Of a DNA stretch of 44,910 bases, positions 1 through 8,989 are shown one piece after another. Position 1 is the stretch's first letter; every line of letters begins with the position of its first letter. A program made the translations under genes and the position numbers. Origin of the DNA: Sphingopyxis sp. (GTDB lineage: Bacteria; Pseudomonadota; Alphaproteobacteria; Sphingomonadales; Sphingomonadaceae). The notes beneath the pieces are model-generated. The model had not been told where the DNA came from, searched no databases, and worked only from the letters and a program-made list of their open reading frames with translations. Location: the NCBI GenBank assembly GCA_002733865.1, contig NVXM01000005.1, positions 1 to 44,910 of the forward strand. The letters run 5' to 3'.

Positions 1-110
1 ATACCGCAAGATCGCCGCCTAAAATCAACCAACCAGATGAAACCAAATACTCGCCTATTTTAAAACGCCATATGTCTCAAATTATCTGACGACGGACAGA
101 GCTGGCAACA

Positions 111-722
111 ATGCGTTTAGCAAAAGATTGCGGGCTCGACGTGCCAGCTCTTGGATTTGAAAATATACTTGGCCGTGACATATATATGATTGAGCGGTTC
201 GACAGGAGCATGAATAAGCAACATCGCACTCCTTTTGCCTCCGGACTAACGATGCTGGCGGCCCATGAAAGTGAGGTTAGCCAGTATAATTATCGCGATT
301 TGGCCGCTGTCTTGCGACAACACGGGACAATGGTAAAAACCGATCTGAACGAGCTTTTCAAGCGGATGGTATTCAACATTCTGGTGACTAATGATGATGA
401 TCATCTACGCAATCACGGGTTTTTATATGATGGCGATGGCTGGAGGTTGTCACCTTTGTATGACGTTGTCCCCAAACCGCAAATTGGATTTGAGCGGCGA
501 CTGGTCTTGGGAGTTGGCCCACAAGGCCGGGACGCAACCCTAGTCAACGCCATTGCCGGCGCGCCCGATTTTGATCTTTCGCTTGAAGAAGCAAAGGCTG
601 TTACCGCCGAGCTTGCTGGAACTGTTGCCAATGGATGGGAAAAAGCATTCCGTGAGGCCAGTATCAATGCAGCGGATATAGCACGGTTTGCGACTTGCTT
701 TAGAGAGGCCCAAGCAAGCTAA
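111..722 (+). pseudogene. hipA: HipA-family kinase, C-terminal remnant
   Basis: HipA proteins are Ser/Thr kinases, usually the toxin of a HipBA pair. The readable part is 203 residues, about half a HipA, and holds the catalytic segment FNILVTNDDDHLRNHGFLYD followed by SPLYDVVP, the catalytic-loop and metal-binding region typical of the family. The N-terminal half is missing. Upstream, the same frame carries HipA-like text (YSPILK, then a TGA stop, then TELATMRLAKDCGL), and a second frame carries TPYVSNYL just after ILK. This suggests a lost A in the TTTTAAAA run near position 60 and a compensating shift before the ATG, so I read it as a frameshifted remnant rather than an intact gene starting at 111. 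No hipB antitoxin is visible. The family call is firm; the frameshift reconstruction is inference. Confidence 0.65.
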
Positions 723-915
723 CCGGTGGGTGCCAATGTGCAATTTCTCAAACAGATTTTTTTAAACCGCCTTTATGCCGACCACCAAGTTAGTTGCCGT
801 ATCGGCGGATCTCTAAACCTTCACATCGAAAAAAACCGCAACAGACCTAATACAGATACCCAAAGGCCCCACAGCGCGAAGGCTAATAGCAACCCAAATT
901 CCAAGCGAAGGTGCA

Positions 916-1119
916 TCAACTGTTGCAGGCGCAGCCCTCGCCTTTGTGGCAGACCTTATCTCGAGCTATGCAACTATCCCCACAAGTCTTGCCTTTGCTG
1001 CACATCTTGCAGCAAGCGCTGGTTTGCGCAAAGGCGGCCCCGGACGCGCAAGGATTGATTTCCGTAGGCCCAAGCAAACTAACGACAAGCGCAAAAGATA
1101 CAACAATAGATGTCATCAT
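916..1119 (-). CDS. Small secreted cysteine-rich protein
   Basis: A 67-residue protein with a hydrophobic N-terminal signal-like segment (MMTSIVVSFALVVSLLG) and an Ala-rich stretch ending AFAQ that looks like a signal peptidase site. The mature part is only about 35 residues, with eight cysteines, in the pattern CCxMCxxGKxCGDSCIxxxxxCxxxxGCAC. Small periplasmic Cys-rich proteins with a GK(A/T)CG(D/N)(S/T)CI core are common in Proteobacteria and are sometimes found near metal-handling genes; a metal-binding or disulfide-rich role is inference. I chose the ATG at 1119 because GAGGGG sits six bases upstream; a longer GTG start at 1146 lacks this. It stands alone between the hipA remnant and the nuclease gene. 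Confidence 0.6.
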   Translation of the reverse strand: MMTSIVVSFALVVSLLGPTEINPCASGAAFAQTSACCKMCSKGKTCGDSCIARDKVCHKGEGCACNS

Positions 1120-1371
1120 AATTGCCCCTCGGAGCGAGGATTGCACATAATAAGAAAACTGCCGAATCTTTGGATTGATAGTTTCGGCCAGAACCTAGTC
1201 TATCCCCCCATACATTACTTTGACGATGATATTCTTGCTACGGTAGATGGTAAGACCGGATTCGTTTTGGAGGGATCTCGCCATCTTTGACATTTAGTTA
1301 GAAATGTAGCCCCATGCTCAAAATATCAAACAGGGTGAACCATTTCCAAACGGTTGATAACTTTAAGTCTG

Positions 1372-1872
1372 TTAAGGGCGCTTTTTTCGGCCGCAGACAT
1401 TTTCCAGGTCATAGGTTTTCCAACGTAATACGGTACCACTGGTAATCATCTCGCAAGAAACGTTGCGGCCATCAGCGAGCAGACACCATGCGGCTGTTCG
1501 ATCTCCCTTTCCTGATCCGACAGAGAGACATTGCATAGCCGGAGCACTAACAATCACATGGCCCTGCTTGTGGCTACCCTTTGCTCCGCCGAACAGACTA
1601 ACAAGCCGGTCACGCGCCTTGATGCCGCTTGCCACTGGACATGGGTGGTCCGGTCTGCACGAGCCATCAATTTCACGCGCGGCGATGCCTGCAAGCCGAA
1701 TTTTCATGCCCTCCCTGCACCAAACTGGCCCATCACCGTCCCAGACGGCGATGGGTGTGCATTGAAACTGCTCGCCCGCAGCTACAATAGGTGCCTCAGC
1801 CTCTGCCGAACAGGAATTCAGCAGAAAAGCGGCTACAGCTATGGGGCCAATCATTCTTTTAAACACGGTCAT
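1372..1872 (-). CDS. Secreted thermonuclease (SNase)-like protein
   Basis: A 166-residue protein with an N-terminal signal or lipoprotein-like segment (MTVFKRMIGPIAVAAFLLNS, then Cys) followed by a staphylococcal-nuclease-like fold start: CTPIAVWDGDGPVWC, then KIRLAGIAAREID. SNase-family enzymes use an Arg in the IRLxGI strand and a Glu shortly after, and both are present. The second catalytic Arg region is less clear, so activity is uncertain. The start at 1872 has AAAGG about eight bases upstream; an upstream in-frame ATG at 1926 would overlap the preceding gene and spoil the signal peptide. It follows the relaxase and 69-residue genes on the same strand and is probably the last gene of the mobilization operon. 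A role in processing DNA in the envelope is inference. Confidence 0.7.
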   Translation of the reverse strand: MTVFKRMIGPIAVAAFLLNSCSAEAEAPIVAAGEQFQCTPIAVWDGDGPVWCREGMKIRLAGIAAREIDGSCRPDHPCPVASGIKARDRLVSLFGGAKGSHKQGHVIVSAPAMQCLSVGSGKGDRTAAWCLLADGRNVSCEMITSGTVLRWKTYDLENVCGRKKRP

Positions 1873-1922
1873 TTTCGACCTTTCAGCCGCATCTCCAAAT
1901 TCTGAGCGGCACAGATAAATAA

Positions 1923-2132
1923 TCACCGGAAGCCGCTGCCCCGATCAAAACCACCAAAGATGTGATTATTTGATTCGTCATAGGCGCTTTCGCGTACCTC
2001 GGCCTCTACGGTTCCATCACGACCCCTTCGGGTTTTAAGATCGCTTAAGCTGACACGGTTTTGGCGCGCCCACAGGTCGACCTCTGCTTCGCTGTTGAAT
2101 GAACCAATTTTCCTGAAATGCCAGTTACTCAT
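1923..2132 (-). CDS. Conserved small hypothetical protein downstream of relaxase
   Basis: A 69-residue soluble, charged protein starting MSNWHFRKIGSF and ending GGFDRGSGFR. I do not recognise a domain. A strong ribosome binding site (AAGGAG, seven bases before the ATG) supports it. It sits 66 bp after the relaxase stop and 50 bp before the nuclease start, all on one strand, so it is probably co-transcribed with the mobilization genes. There are no membrane segments or cysteines. Confidence 0.65.
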   Translation of the reverse strand: MSNWHFRKIGSFNSEAEVDLWARQNRVSLSDLKTRRGRDGTVEAEVRESAYDESNNHIFGGFDRGSGFR

Positions 2133-2198
2133 CTTAATTCTCCTTGTTTGGATAGAGGTTGTAGTCAGTTGTAAACCTTCGAACGAAATCGCACTTGC

Positions 2199-5100
2199 TC
2201 ATAGTTCCATTCCCTTGCTTTTTTCAGGCAATGAGAGGGGCTGGTTCGCCTTTTCATCATTTCCTTGCGTGGCTGACGTCTGCTGCCTCGGCGGCTCCGC
2301 TTTGGTTTCAGAAATGGGACCGGCGCGCAGCTTGTCGTCGGCTAGGCCAAGTCCCTCAAGACTGCCGGGATCAAAGGGTTTGTCTGGATCGCGAGCGGCA
2401 ATTTTATGCTTATCGACATCAAGCCTGCCAGCTTCTTCAAGGGCAGAATATTTATCGCCTGTGGTACGATTAAGCTGACGGCCGAGTTTTTCCTTATCGT
2501 CGGTAATGACCTTCACATCGTCGCGGACACGGGTCACAGCAACATTGAACAGTCGCTGGTTGGACAGATAGCGCTCTTCCGATCCCATCACCACCAAACC
2601 CTTGTCGGTGGTAATACCCTGCGCCATGTGCATATTGAGCGCATATGCCAGATCGATGCGTTTCAGCATCGGATCGTCCATACCAAGCCGCACAACACTC
2701 TTGTCGCTCCGCTCGACCATCACGCCGCTTCCATCGATCCCCACGACGCGGCCAATAGAGCTGTTCAGCAAATCGCGTGTTTTATCATTTGCGGTCCAAC
2801 GTATCTTGTCGCCTTCATGGATTTGAATATCCTTGGTGGCCGTCAAGTTAAGCTTGTCGAGTTTTACGCCAGACGCCAGCTTTTGAGGGTCAAACGTCTT
2901 GCGCTTGCCATTGCGCTCCACTTCGACCTTGCCGTTCTGAAAGACACGCGACACCCGGTACTCCCCGCGCTCAAGTCCGACAGATTTAAGGCGGGTCCAG
3001 ACTTCGAGCCGATGCCCCGGCTGATAGCTATGCGCATAGCGTAGCTCCTCGCGGGTTCGGTCAACCCGGTCTGCCACTGTCAGTTTGAGACCGTCGCCTT
3101 TCAGTTTGCCCTCGTCTTTAAGGCCGGTCTGAATGTGTTCATTGAGATTGGCCCGGGTGTCGCGCCCACTGGTAAACAACATGGTTTTGTCGCGTTCATT
3201 CTCTGGTAGATTAAGCCAGTATTCGGTCGCCGTTTCCACGCGGCCGTTCGTCTCGATTACCCGGTCGCCCAGCAATTTGAGCGCGTTACCCGCGCGCCCA
3301 ACATTGGTAAGCGCTGCAACGGCGCGCAGTTCCGGCGTTCGCTGGCGCAAATTCTCGTTCATTTCCGCTGTGGAAACGCCGCCTGCCTGTGCAACCGCGA
3401 AGGATTTACCGGCATCAATGGATAATAATTGCTTGCGGTCGCCAACCAGCACAAGCTTCTCCACACCGGCTATATTGGCGATTTGGGTGAGACCGTGCAT
3501 CTGGTCATTGGAGAGCATCGATGTTTCATCAACGATCAGATACGAGCCGTTCAGCAAATCGCGAGATTCTTTGGCCCGCTGCGGATTATCACCGGTCAGC
3601 AGCGCATCATGCTGCATAAGGAAGCTCGCCACCGTCTTTGCTTCCAGACCGGTTCCCTCTTTGAGATCGGCAACCATCTTGTTCTGGAAAGCAAGGCCCA
3701 GGCTCGGCACTTTTTCAAAGTCGAGAATATTGGCAACCGCGCCGAGCATGGTCGATTTGCCAGCTCCTGCAAGTCCCTGGACGGCGACAATGCGGTCACT
3801 TGAAGCAATGATCGTGCTTGCAGCTGCCATCTGCCCATCATTTAGCGGGGGTTGTTTTGAGGCTCCCGAAAGAACCTCTACCGCCCGTTCCGGCCTGACC
3901 AGCGGCAGTACGCTGTTCTTGCCGCGCTCAATTTCACCGAGAATCCCCGCTTCTGTTTCAAGCGCATCTCTCGTCGTCACCATCTCGACCACATTGTCTG
4001 ACCGCGTTTTATCTCCCGGCACCAGTTCGCCCCGGTTGGTGAGTTCGATCAGGCGTTTGTCAATCAGCTCCGGCGTTACGCCATTTAACCCAAGATCAAC
4101 CGCTGTCTTCGTAACCTGATGCACCTCGAACGCGGCTTCGCGCTGTGAAAGAATGCGGATCGCGCTCGCCGTTGCCAATTGGGTCCTCGCGACCGGCCCT
4201 GTCATCATCACGCGTTTCAGCGCGGTATCAACGAGCGGGTCACTTGGTTTTTGCAGTGAATCAAGAACGAATTGGCGCGCGCCCTTTAATCCGCCTTCGA
4301 TTGCTCCAACCCCGCGCTCCAATAGCCCATCCTCTTTATTGGCTGACACCTTTGCCTGCTCGATCAGCTTCTCCGGCACAAAACCGAGGTCAGCTGCGCG
4401 CGCTTTCCACTCCTGTGTCAGCGCGCCTCTATCTTCGACAGCAATCTTGTCGTCACGTGTGCGTTTGGTGATTTCACGCAATCCTTGCTTTGTCGCGGTG
4501 CCAAGCTCGGTCGCTTTGGCCAGTATATCCGCGCGGCGTTGGCTGAAGGCTTCGCGCACATTTTTAGGCACACCGGCAATCTCGAACGTGCCATGCTTGC
4601 CCTGCAGCTGGACTGTATAGCCTAGCTTTTCGAGCGAATCCCTAAACGCAGCATGATAGATTGAGCTGATCACCGTATTATTGCGCCAGATCTCACCATT
4701 ATGAAGCGCGCGCCAGTTCCCGTCAGGCATCCGCGTCATATTCGCTATCACGGCATGGACATGGCCCTGCGGGTCGAGCGCCCGGCTCGTGTCATGCTGA
4801 AACAGGGCATAGACCAGATTTCCCGTCCGCACCGGTACTGCACGGCCATCGATCTTCTGCCGACCTTCGGCAAGATTGGCCTCTACCCAGCGCATTGCCG
4901 TTTTAACCGCACCCACATGGGCTTGGGTTATACGTGTATCGCCGCCGACGAGTGAGAGCAGTGAGGCTGATTTGGGCATCGAGAATGTGAGGTCCATCCC
5001 CAGCGCGCGTTTACCGGGTTCACCAACCTGTGATCGGTCCGGCAGCTTGCCATTGAGAATATTTTCGAAAGTTCCTGCGTCAACCTTGCCAGTGGGATTT

Positions 5101-5564
5101 GATAGCGGCATCTTTGCCGTTTTTTCAGCCCCGGCAAAAGTGTCAGCGCCGTTTTCTGTCCCGCCGCCCGGCAGCTCGGGATTAAATGAGGCCCCGTCCG
5201 CTTCGGCGCTCTCTGGGCTCGCCAAAGCGCCATTCTCAGCAGCTCTTCCGGGGCTTTCCTTGCTCTCCTTGCCCGCGCCCTTTTCACCATGGTCTTTCTC
5301 TCCGGCACCGTCCTCCCCGCCTGGCGCTTCCGCCTCACCTGGAGCATCTTCTTCCGGTTCAGCATCGCCAGGAACATTTTGATCCTTCCCCTCCCCTGCC
5401 CCCGATTCATCTTCATGGTCTTCACCGGGTGCCAGACCGAGTAACTCCGCGCCTTCACCGTACCAGATCGATTCCTCGGCCGATTCCTCAAGCGTATAAT
5501 AATTATCGGCAGCAAAATATTTCGCTGCACCGCCTGCACTGCCAACAGGAGCCATGGAAATCAT
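2199..5564 (-). CDS. MobF-family conjugative relaxase/helicase (TraI/TrwC type)
   Basis: A 1121-residue DNA-processing enzyme that would nick one strand at oriT, stay bound to the 5' end and unwind the plasmid for transfer. The N-terminus has the Tyr cluster used by TrwC-type relaxases (Y16, Y22, Y23, then WYGEGAELLGL). The three-His metal site is HDTSRALDPQGHVHAVI (H257, H268, H270). The C-terminal half is a RecD/UvrD-like helicase with Walker A GLAGAGKST (about 597-605) and Walker B LIVDETSML (about 676-684). Unusually, residues 46-150 form an acidic Gly/Glu/Asp-rich low-complexity insert between the Tyr region and the rest of the relaxase fold. The ATG at 5564 overlaps the coupling-protein stop (TAATG) and has GGAG upstream, so the two are translationally coupled. 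Family assignment is secure; nic site and substrate are unknown. Confidence 0.93.
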   Translation of the reverse strand: MISMAPVGSAGGAAKYFAADNYYTLEESAEESIWYGEGAELLGLAPGEDHEDESGAGEGKDQNVPGDAEPEEDAPGEAEAPGGEDGAGEKDHGEKGAGKESKESPGRAAENGALASPESAEADGASFNPELPGGGTENGADTFAGAEKTAKMPLSNPTGKVDAGTFENILNGKLPDRSQVGEPGKRALGMDLTFSMPKSASLLSLVGGDTRITQAHVGAVKTAMRWVEANLAEGRQKIDGRAVPVRTGNLVYALFQHDTSRALDPQGHVHAVIANMTRMPDGNWRALHNGEIWRNNTVISSIYHAAFRDSLEKLGYTVQLQGKHGTFEIAGVPKNVREAFSQRRADILAKATELGTATKQGLREITKRTRDDKIAVEDRGALTQEWKARAADLGFVPEKLIEQAKVSANKEDGLLERGVGAIEGGLKGARQFVLDSLQKPSDPLVDTALKRVMMTGPVARTQLATASAIRILSQREAAFEVHQVTKTAVDLGLNGVTPELIDKRLIELTNRGELVPGDKTRSDNVVEMVTTRDALETEAGILGEIERGKNSVLPLVRPERAVEVLSGASKQPPLNDGQMAAASTIIASSDRIVAVQGLAGAGKSTMLGAVANILDFEKVPSLGLAFQNKMVADLKEGTGLEAKTVASFLMQHDALLTGDNPQRAKESRDLLNGSYLIVDETSMLSNDQMHGLTQIANIAGVEKLVLVGDRKQLLSIDAGKSFAVAQAGGVSTAEMNENLRQRTPELRAVAALTNVGRAGNALKLLGDRVIETNGRVETATEYWLNLPENERDKTMLFTSGRDTRANLNEHIQTGLKDEGKLKGDGLKLTVADRVDRTREELRYAHSYQPGHRLEVWTRLKSVGLERGEYRVSRVFQNGKVEVERNGKRKTFDPQKLASGVKLDKLNLTATKDIQIHEGDKIRWTANDKTRDLLNSSIGRVVGIDGSGVMVERSDKSVVRLGMDDPMLKRIDLAYALNMHMAQGITTDKGLVVMGSEERYLSNQRLFNVAVTRVRDDVKVITDDKEKLGRQLNRTTGDKYSALEEAGRLDVDKHKIAARDPDKPFDPGSLEGLGLADDKLRAGPISETKAEPPRQQTSATQGNDEKANQPLSLPEKSKGMEL

Positions 5565-7984
5565 TATTCGATCTCCATCCCGTCGTCTTCAATATGATCG
5601 CCATCAACGCCGTAAGCGGTCGCAAGATCCTTGGCGGTGGCCTCGAAACGGGGATCGCGCTGGCTCTGCGCACCGTGCGCCGCAAGCCCGGGCTTCGCTC
5701 CGGGCGTTTTACCCGCTTCAGGCTGTTGGTCTGCATCAACCCCTTGCCTGGATACTTCGCGCGTGGCTTCGTTCTGGGAGGCTATCAATACCGCTTCGAC
5801 TCCCTCATCACCTGCCGGCTTCATGTCCGGCCCCGGCTCATCCGGCTTGACATCATTGACAAGTTCAAGCGCTGCAGCAACTGCGCTGGTCCGGCGTGCC
5901 GCCGCTTGCCTAGCGTCCTCTCCCGCTGCATTGCTGCTGTCCTCAAGTTGATCGCCGGGCAGCTTTCCAGCTTTGTAACTAGCCTTGTCCTGCGCTTCGC
6001 GGCCGCCAGCTTCCCCCTCCCCTTCGCCCTCGTCGTCATCCTCCCCACCGAGCAGCACCTTAGCCAATTTGGATGCGGCGCGAGCGGGTTTGCCAGATAA
6101 TGTTGCGTCTGTTCGCGGTTCGAAGCCGAGCGCTACCTGGGGGTAATCCTTGAACTGGAGCACCACTCGCGCCGCCGGAAAGCCATCGGGAAACTTCACA
6201 AACCCGTGGAGCGCGGGAAGATTGGTAATGTCATCAGGAATGACCAGCGGCGCAATTTCCTTTTTGGGCGTAAGCGTCGAGGCATCACGCAAATTATTAT
6301 AGCCATAGCTATAGGCTTCATCCATCTGCCGAACCTCGCGGTTGCCGATAAATTCAGCGCAAGTTTCGGCGGTCTTGCGGTCGGCGGTCGCCAGAATCAG
6401 TTTCGTTCGCGCAAGGCTGGTCAGGTTTTCGGCGCCCTCGCGGCCATAAACAGCCTGCAAACGCGCAATCGAATGCAGCCCCAGTACGATCGCCCCGCCA
6501 AACCCGCGTGCAGTCTGCAGCCCATTCTCGATAGCAGGAAGCCGGTGCAATGCGCCAAGCTCGTCAAATAGATACCATGTGCGCAAGGACCGCGTGCGCG
6601 GCAGTGTCATCAGTGTATTGACAGAAAGGTCGAGCCATAAAGTCAGCAACGCCTTGTAGAGTGGGAGATCGACGTGGCGCGCGGAAACGAATAGCAGGCT
6701 CCCCTCCTTTTTCTCGCGGCGCACCCATTCGCGTATCGAGAAAATTTCACCATCTTCAGGGAGGCACATCAAAGCCTCGGCATTGGTGTTAAACACTGCC
6801 CGGATGGATTCGGCCATGCGGGCGGCTTCAGGTGCAGTAATCGGGTCGGCGGTTGTGTCCTGAAGGATCCGGTGAACACGCTTCAGATCGGCTGTCATCA
6901 GATTCTCAGCGAGCGCGCGGTTGGTAGTTTGACCATGCTGCGTGAGCTTCAAGCACATCTGCACGAACAGCATCCTTGCGGCGAGCACCCAGAACGGATC
7001 GGAGCCGCCGCCATCATGGGGAACGAGCGCCTGCGCGGCAGCCGTAAACTCTGCTTGCGTAGAGCATTCATCGAACAGCGACCAGCTGGGACAACGCGCA
7101 TCACCGGGATTGAGAATGATATCAGTGCGCTCGTCGTAAAAGGCCTCGATAAATGCCCCCGTCAGATCGAAGATAACCGCGCTGCCGCCGCGCGCGCGAA
7201 CCTCGGCAACGACATTCCTGAGCTGTGTCGTCTTGCCCGCACCGGTTGTACCAACCAGGATTGTGTGGCTCGCTTCCAGTCCGTAAGGATAGGGAATTCC
7301 GGCCAGACTATAGGGATGATGCAGCCCGGCCTTGATCCGTTCGGTTAGCGGCAAAGCGATGACCTGCGGGGCGGTCTTGCCGGGAAACAGCTGCGCTGCT
7401 GATGTGACAAATTCGCGTTCATTATGGGCCATGACATCGGCGAGCAGGATGTCGCGCGACACCAGCATTGCGCCGCGCTCATGCCGCTCCTCGAGGATGG
7501 ATGATCCGCGCCCCTGTGCCAGGGTTATAAACCACCAGATGACCGGCAACGCAAACAGTGTCGCGGCGCATAGCGCGCCAAACAGAGCGCGTACTGCCTT
7601 GGCCCATGCAACCTGCACATCGGGGACCAATGGAATATAGCCTATCGGCACCTGCCGCAGCGCGTCATCGGACAGCACGATGTTCATTGGCTTCATGGCA
7701 TCGAACTCCATCCAGCCCGATATGGCCGACCAGATCCGCCACGCGCAAAGCTGGATCTCATGTTCGCCCATGACTGAGTAAAGCATGATCCAGTACACCG
7801 CGATGAAGCAGGCCAGCCAGATCAGAAGAGGCACTCGTGCCCCCGCCATGAACATGAAAAACTGATGCCCGATCAGCTGCGATCCGCGGGTAAATTCACT
7901 AGCGTTTCTGAGCACCCGCCCCCTTGCCGAATGATGCTCCAGCGTAACGGGCGAGCGATCAAATCTGAGGTCACTTCTGGCCAT
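5564..7984 (-). CDS. traD: Type IV coupling protein (TraD/VirD4-like ATPase)
   Basis: An 806-residue inner-membrane ATPase that would bring the relaxase-DNA complex to the transfer channel. Two hydrophobic segments (about residues 43-71 and 131-155) flank a periplasmic loop, followed by Walker A GTTGAGKTT (245-253) and IFDLTGAF (about 271-278), the standard TraD/TrwB layout. The C-terminus carries an acidic run (GGEDDDEGEGEGEAGG) like those in neighbouring backbone proteins. I chose the ATG at 7984 because it overlaps the 3' end of the RHH gene by 14 bases in another frame; the longer reading frame to 8209 only reads through that gene. Upstream is the RHH gene, downstream the relaxase, forming a compact mobilization operon. 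No VirB-type channel genes are in the window. Confidence 0.92.
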   Translation of the reverse strand: MARSDLRFDRSPVTLEHHSARGRVLRNASEFTRGSQLIGHQFFMFMAGARVPLLIWLACFIAVYWIMLYSVMGEHEIQLCAWRIWSAISGWMEFDAMKPMNIVLSDDALRQVPIGYIPLVPDVQVAWAKAVRALFGALCAATLFALPVIWWFITLAQGRGSSILEERHERGAMLVSRDILLADVMAHNEREFVTSAAQLFPGKTAPQVIALPLTERIKAGLHHPYSLAGIPYPYGLEASHTILVGTTGAGKTTQLRNVVAEVRARGGSAVIFDLTGAFIEAFYDERTDIILNPGDARCPSWSLFDECSTQAEFTAAAQALVPHDGGGSDPFWVLAARMLFVQMCLKLTQHGQTTNRALAENLMTADLKRVHRILQDTTADPITAPEAARMAESIRAVFNTNAEALMCLPEDGEIFSIREWVRREKKEGSLLFVSARHVDLPLYKALLTLWLDLSVNTLMTLPRTRSLRTWYLFDELGALHRLPAIENGLQTARGFGGAIVLGLHSIARLQAVYGREGAENLTSLARTKLILATADRKTAETCAEFIGNREVRQMDEAYSYGYNNLRDASTLTPKKEIAPLVIPDDITNLPALHGFVKFPDGFPAARVVLQFKDYPQVALGFEPRTDATLSGKPARAASKLAKVLLGGEDDDEGEGEGEAGGREAQDKASYKAGKLPGDQLEDSSNAAGEDARQAAARRTSAVAAALELVNDVKPDEPGPDMKPAGDEGVEAVLIASQNEATREVSRQGVDADQQPEAGKTPGAKPGLAAHGAQSQRDPRFEATAKDLATAYGVDGDHIEDDGMEIE

Positions 7985-8273
7985 GAAATTGCTCCATTCG
8001 CTGCTCCACGGTGCGGATGACCTCATCACGTTTATTGGCGGGAAGCTGGCGCAGCAAAACATCCACCCCTGCCTGCGAAAATTCTGTAATGAGAGCGAGA
8101 CGCTGGAGGTTGATGCCGCCGCTCTCGCGGTCGGTTTCAACGCGCTGAAGATATTCCTCGATCGCGCTGCGAACGACATCGACGCCGGAGATACCGCGCG
8201 CACGCGCAAGGGCTTCTATTTGCTGCTGAATGGATGACGGTAATCGAACCGTCGTGCGAATAGTGTCTGTCAA
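7971..8273 (-). CDS. Ribbon-helix-helix mobilization accessory/regulatory protein
   Basis: A 100-residue protein whose N-terminus, TIRTTVRLPSSIQQQIEALA, is a typical ribbon-helix-helix DNA-binding strand and helix. The rest is helical and charged (VDVVRSAIEEYLQRVE). In MobF systems a small RHH protein (TraY/TrwA-like) often sits upstream of the coupling protein, binds oriT and represses the operon; that role is inferred from position. The start codon is TTG at 8273 with GGAAG upstream, and no in-frame ATG exists near it. Its last codons overlap the coupling-protein start by 14 bases. Confidence 0.8.
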   Translation of the reverse strand: MTDTIRTTVRLPSSIQQQIEALARARGISGVDVVRSAIEEYLQRVETDRESGGINLQRLALITEFSQAGVDVLLRQLPANKRDEVIRTVEQRMEQFHGQK

Positions 8274-8989
8274 TTTACCAACTTCCGTTTGGACAACGGC
8301 GCTGGTGAGACCTACGCAAAGCAGATAGCGATATGCGCCCTGCCCTGCCGGGTGTCAACTCACCTTGGCGGTGCCTGTCAAAACGGCGGCAGTCTGACTC
8401 AAAACAGATCGCGGGCCCGTCCTGCTAAGCCATTGATATTTCAAAATTAAATGAAAAACCGCCGGTTCCGCTCCCAAACGCGTCACTCTGACGCACATGA
8501 CCTTTCTTATAACTATCTATATTTACACCATAAAATCCGCACGGCAGTGCATACGGTGTGCCACTTTTTTCCCCATGTTAGCGATATTGATTGAGGGTGA
8601 TTGTTCATTCCCGGTTTCAGAATTTTGGGTTTTCCGGTGGGGCAGCGCGAAACGCAATTATGTACTCCAGGCATTATCACGAGATTGATTAAGCGATTTC
8701 CGCTTGATCGATCAACCAGCTCGCGAAACGAATTGGAGCTTTGGGAATCGCAAAAACAATCAAGCATTGGAAATGAAAAACGGATCAGCAATGCGCGATC
8801 ATTTGGACAAAGAAACGATCTTGACAGATCGCGATTCCAGCTACTGGCTCAAGATGATTATCGAGACGGGTTACCGCCTCACGCTCGGACACGCTGCGAG
8901 AAGATTTACCCTCCCCTCTGGTGCTGGAATATTTCAGGTTTACCAGCGCGCCTCGGCTTCAAGGCGCGCTGCATTTCCTCGGCGCTGGT
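8274..8989. other. Gene-free region upstream of the mobilization operon; candidate oriT/promoter
   Basis: About 716 bp with no convincing gene. The part nearest the RHH gene (8274-8600) has short inverted repeats: GCGTCA-CTC-TGACGC at 8480-8494, AACC-GCC-GGTT near 8457-8467, and GCAC-GGCA-GTGC near 8540-8551, beside an AT-rich stretch (about 8495-8535). In MobF plasmids oriT usually lies beside the RHH accessory gene, so this is the best place in the window for it. I cannot identify a nic sequence. The rest (8600-8940) shows only short, weakly protein-like open frames. Confidence 0.35.
8944..8971. repeat. Inverted repeat, possible terminator
   Basis: A perfect 9-bp stem (CAGCGCGCC / GGCGCGCTG) with a 10-base loop, 18 bp downstream of the DUF2493 stop codon. 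It is well placed for a terminator of that minus-strand gene, but no T-run follows on that strand, so the role is uncertain. Confidence 0.4.

Noticed and set aside
3133..4119. Long plus-strand open frame of 328 codons
   Set aside because: It is antisense to the relaxase helicase domain, whose motifs are clear; the antisense protein is Ser/Arg-rich and looks like a GC-driven shadow.
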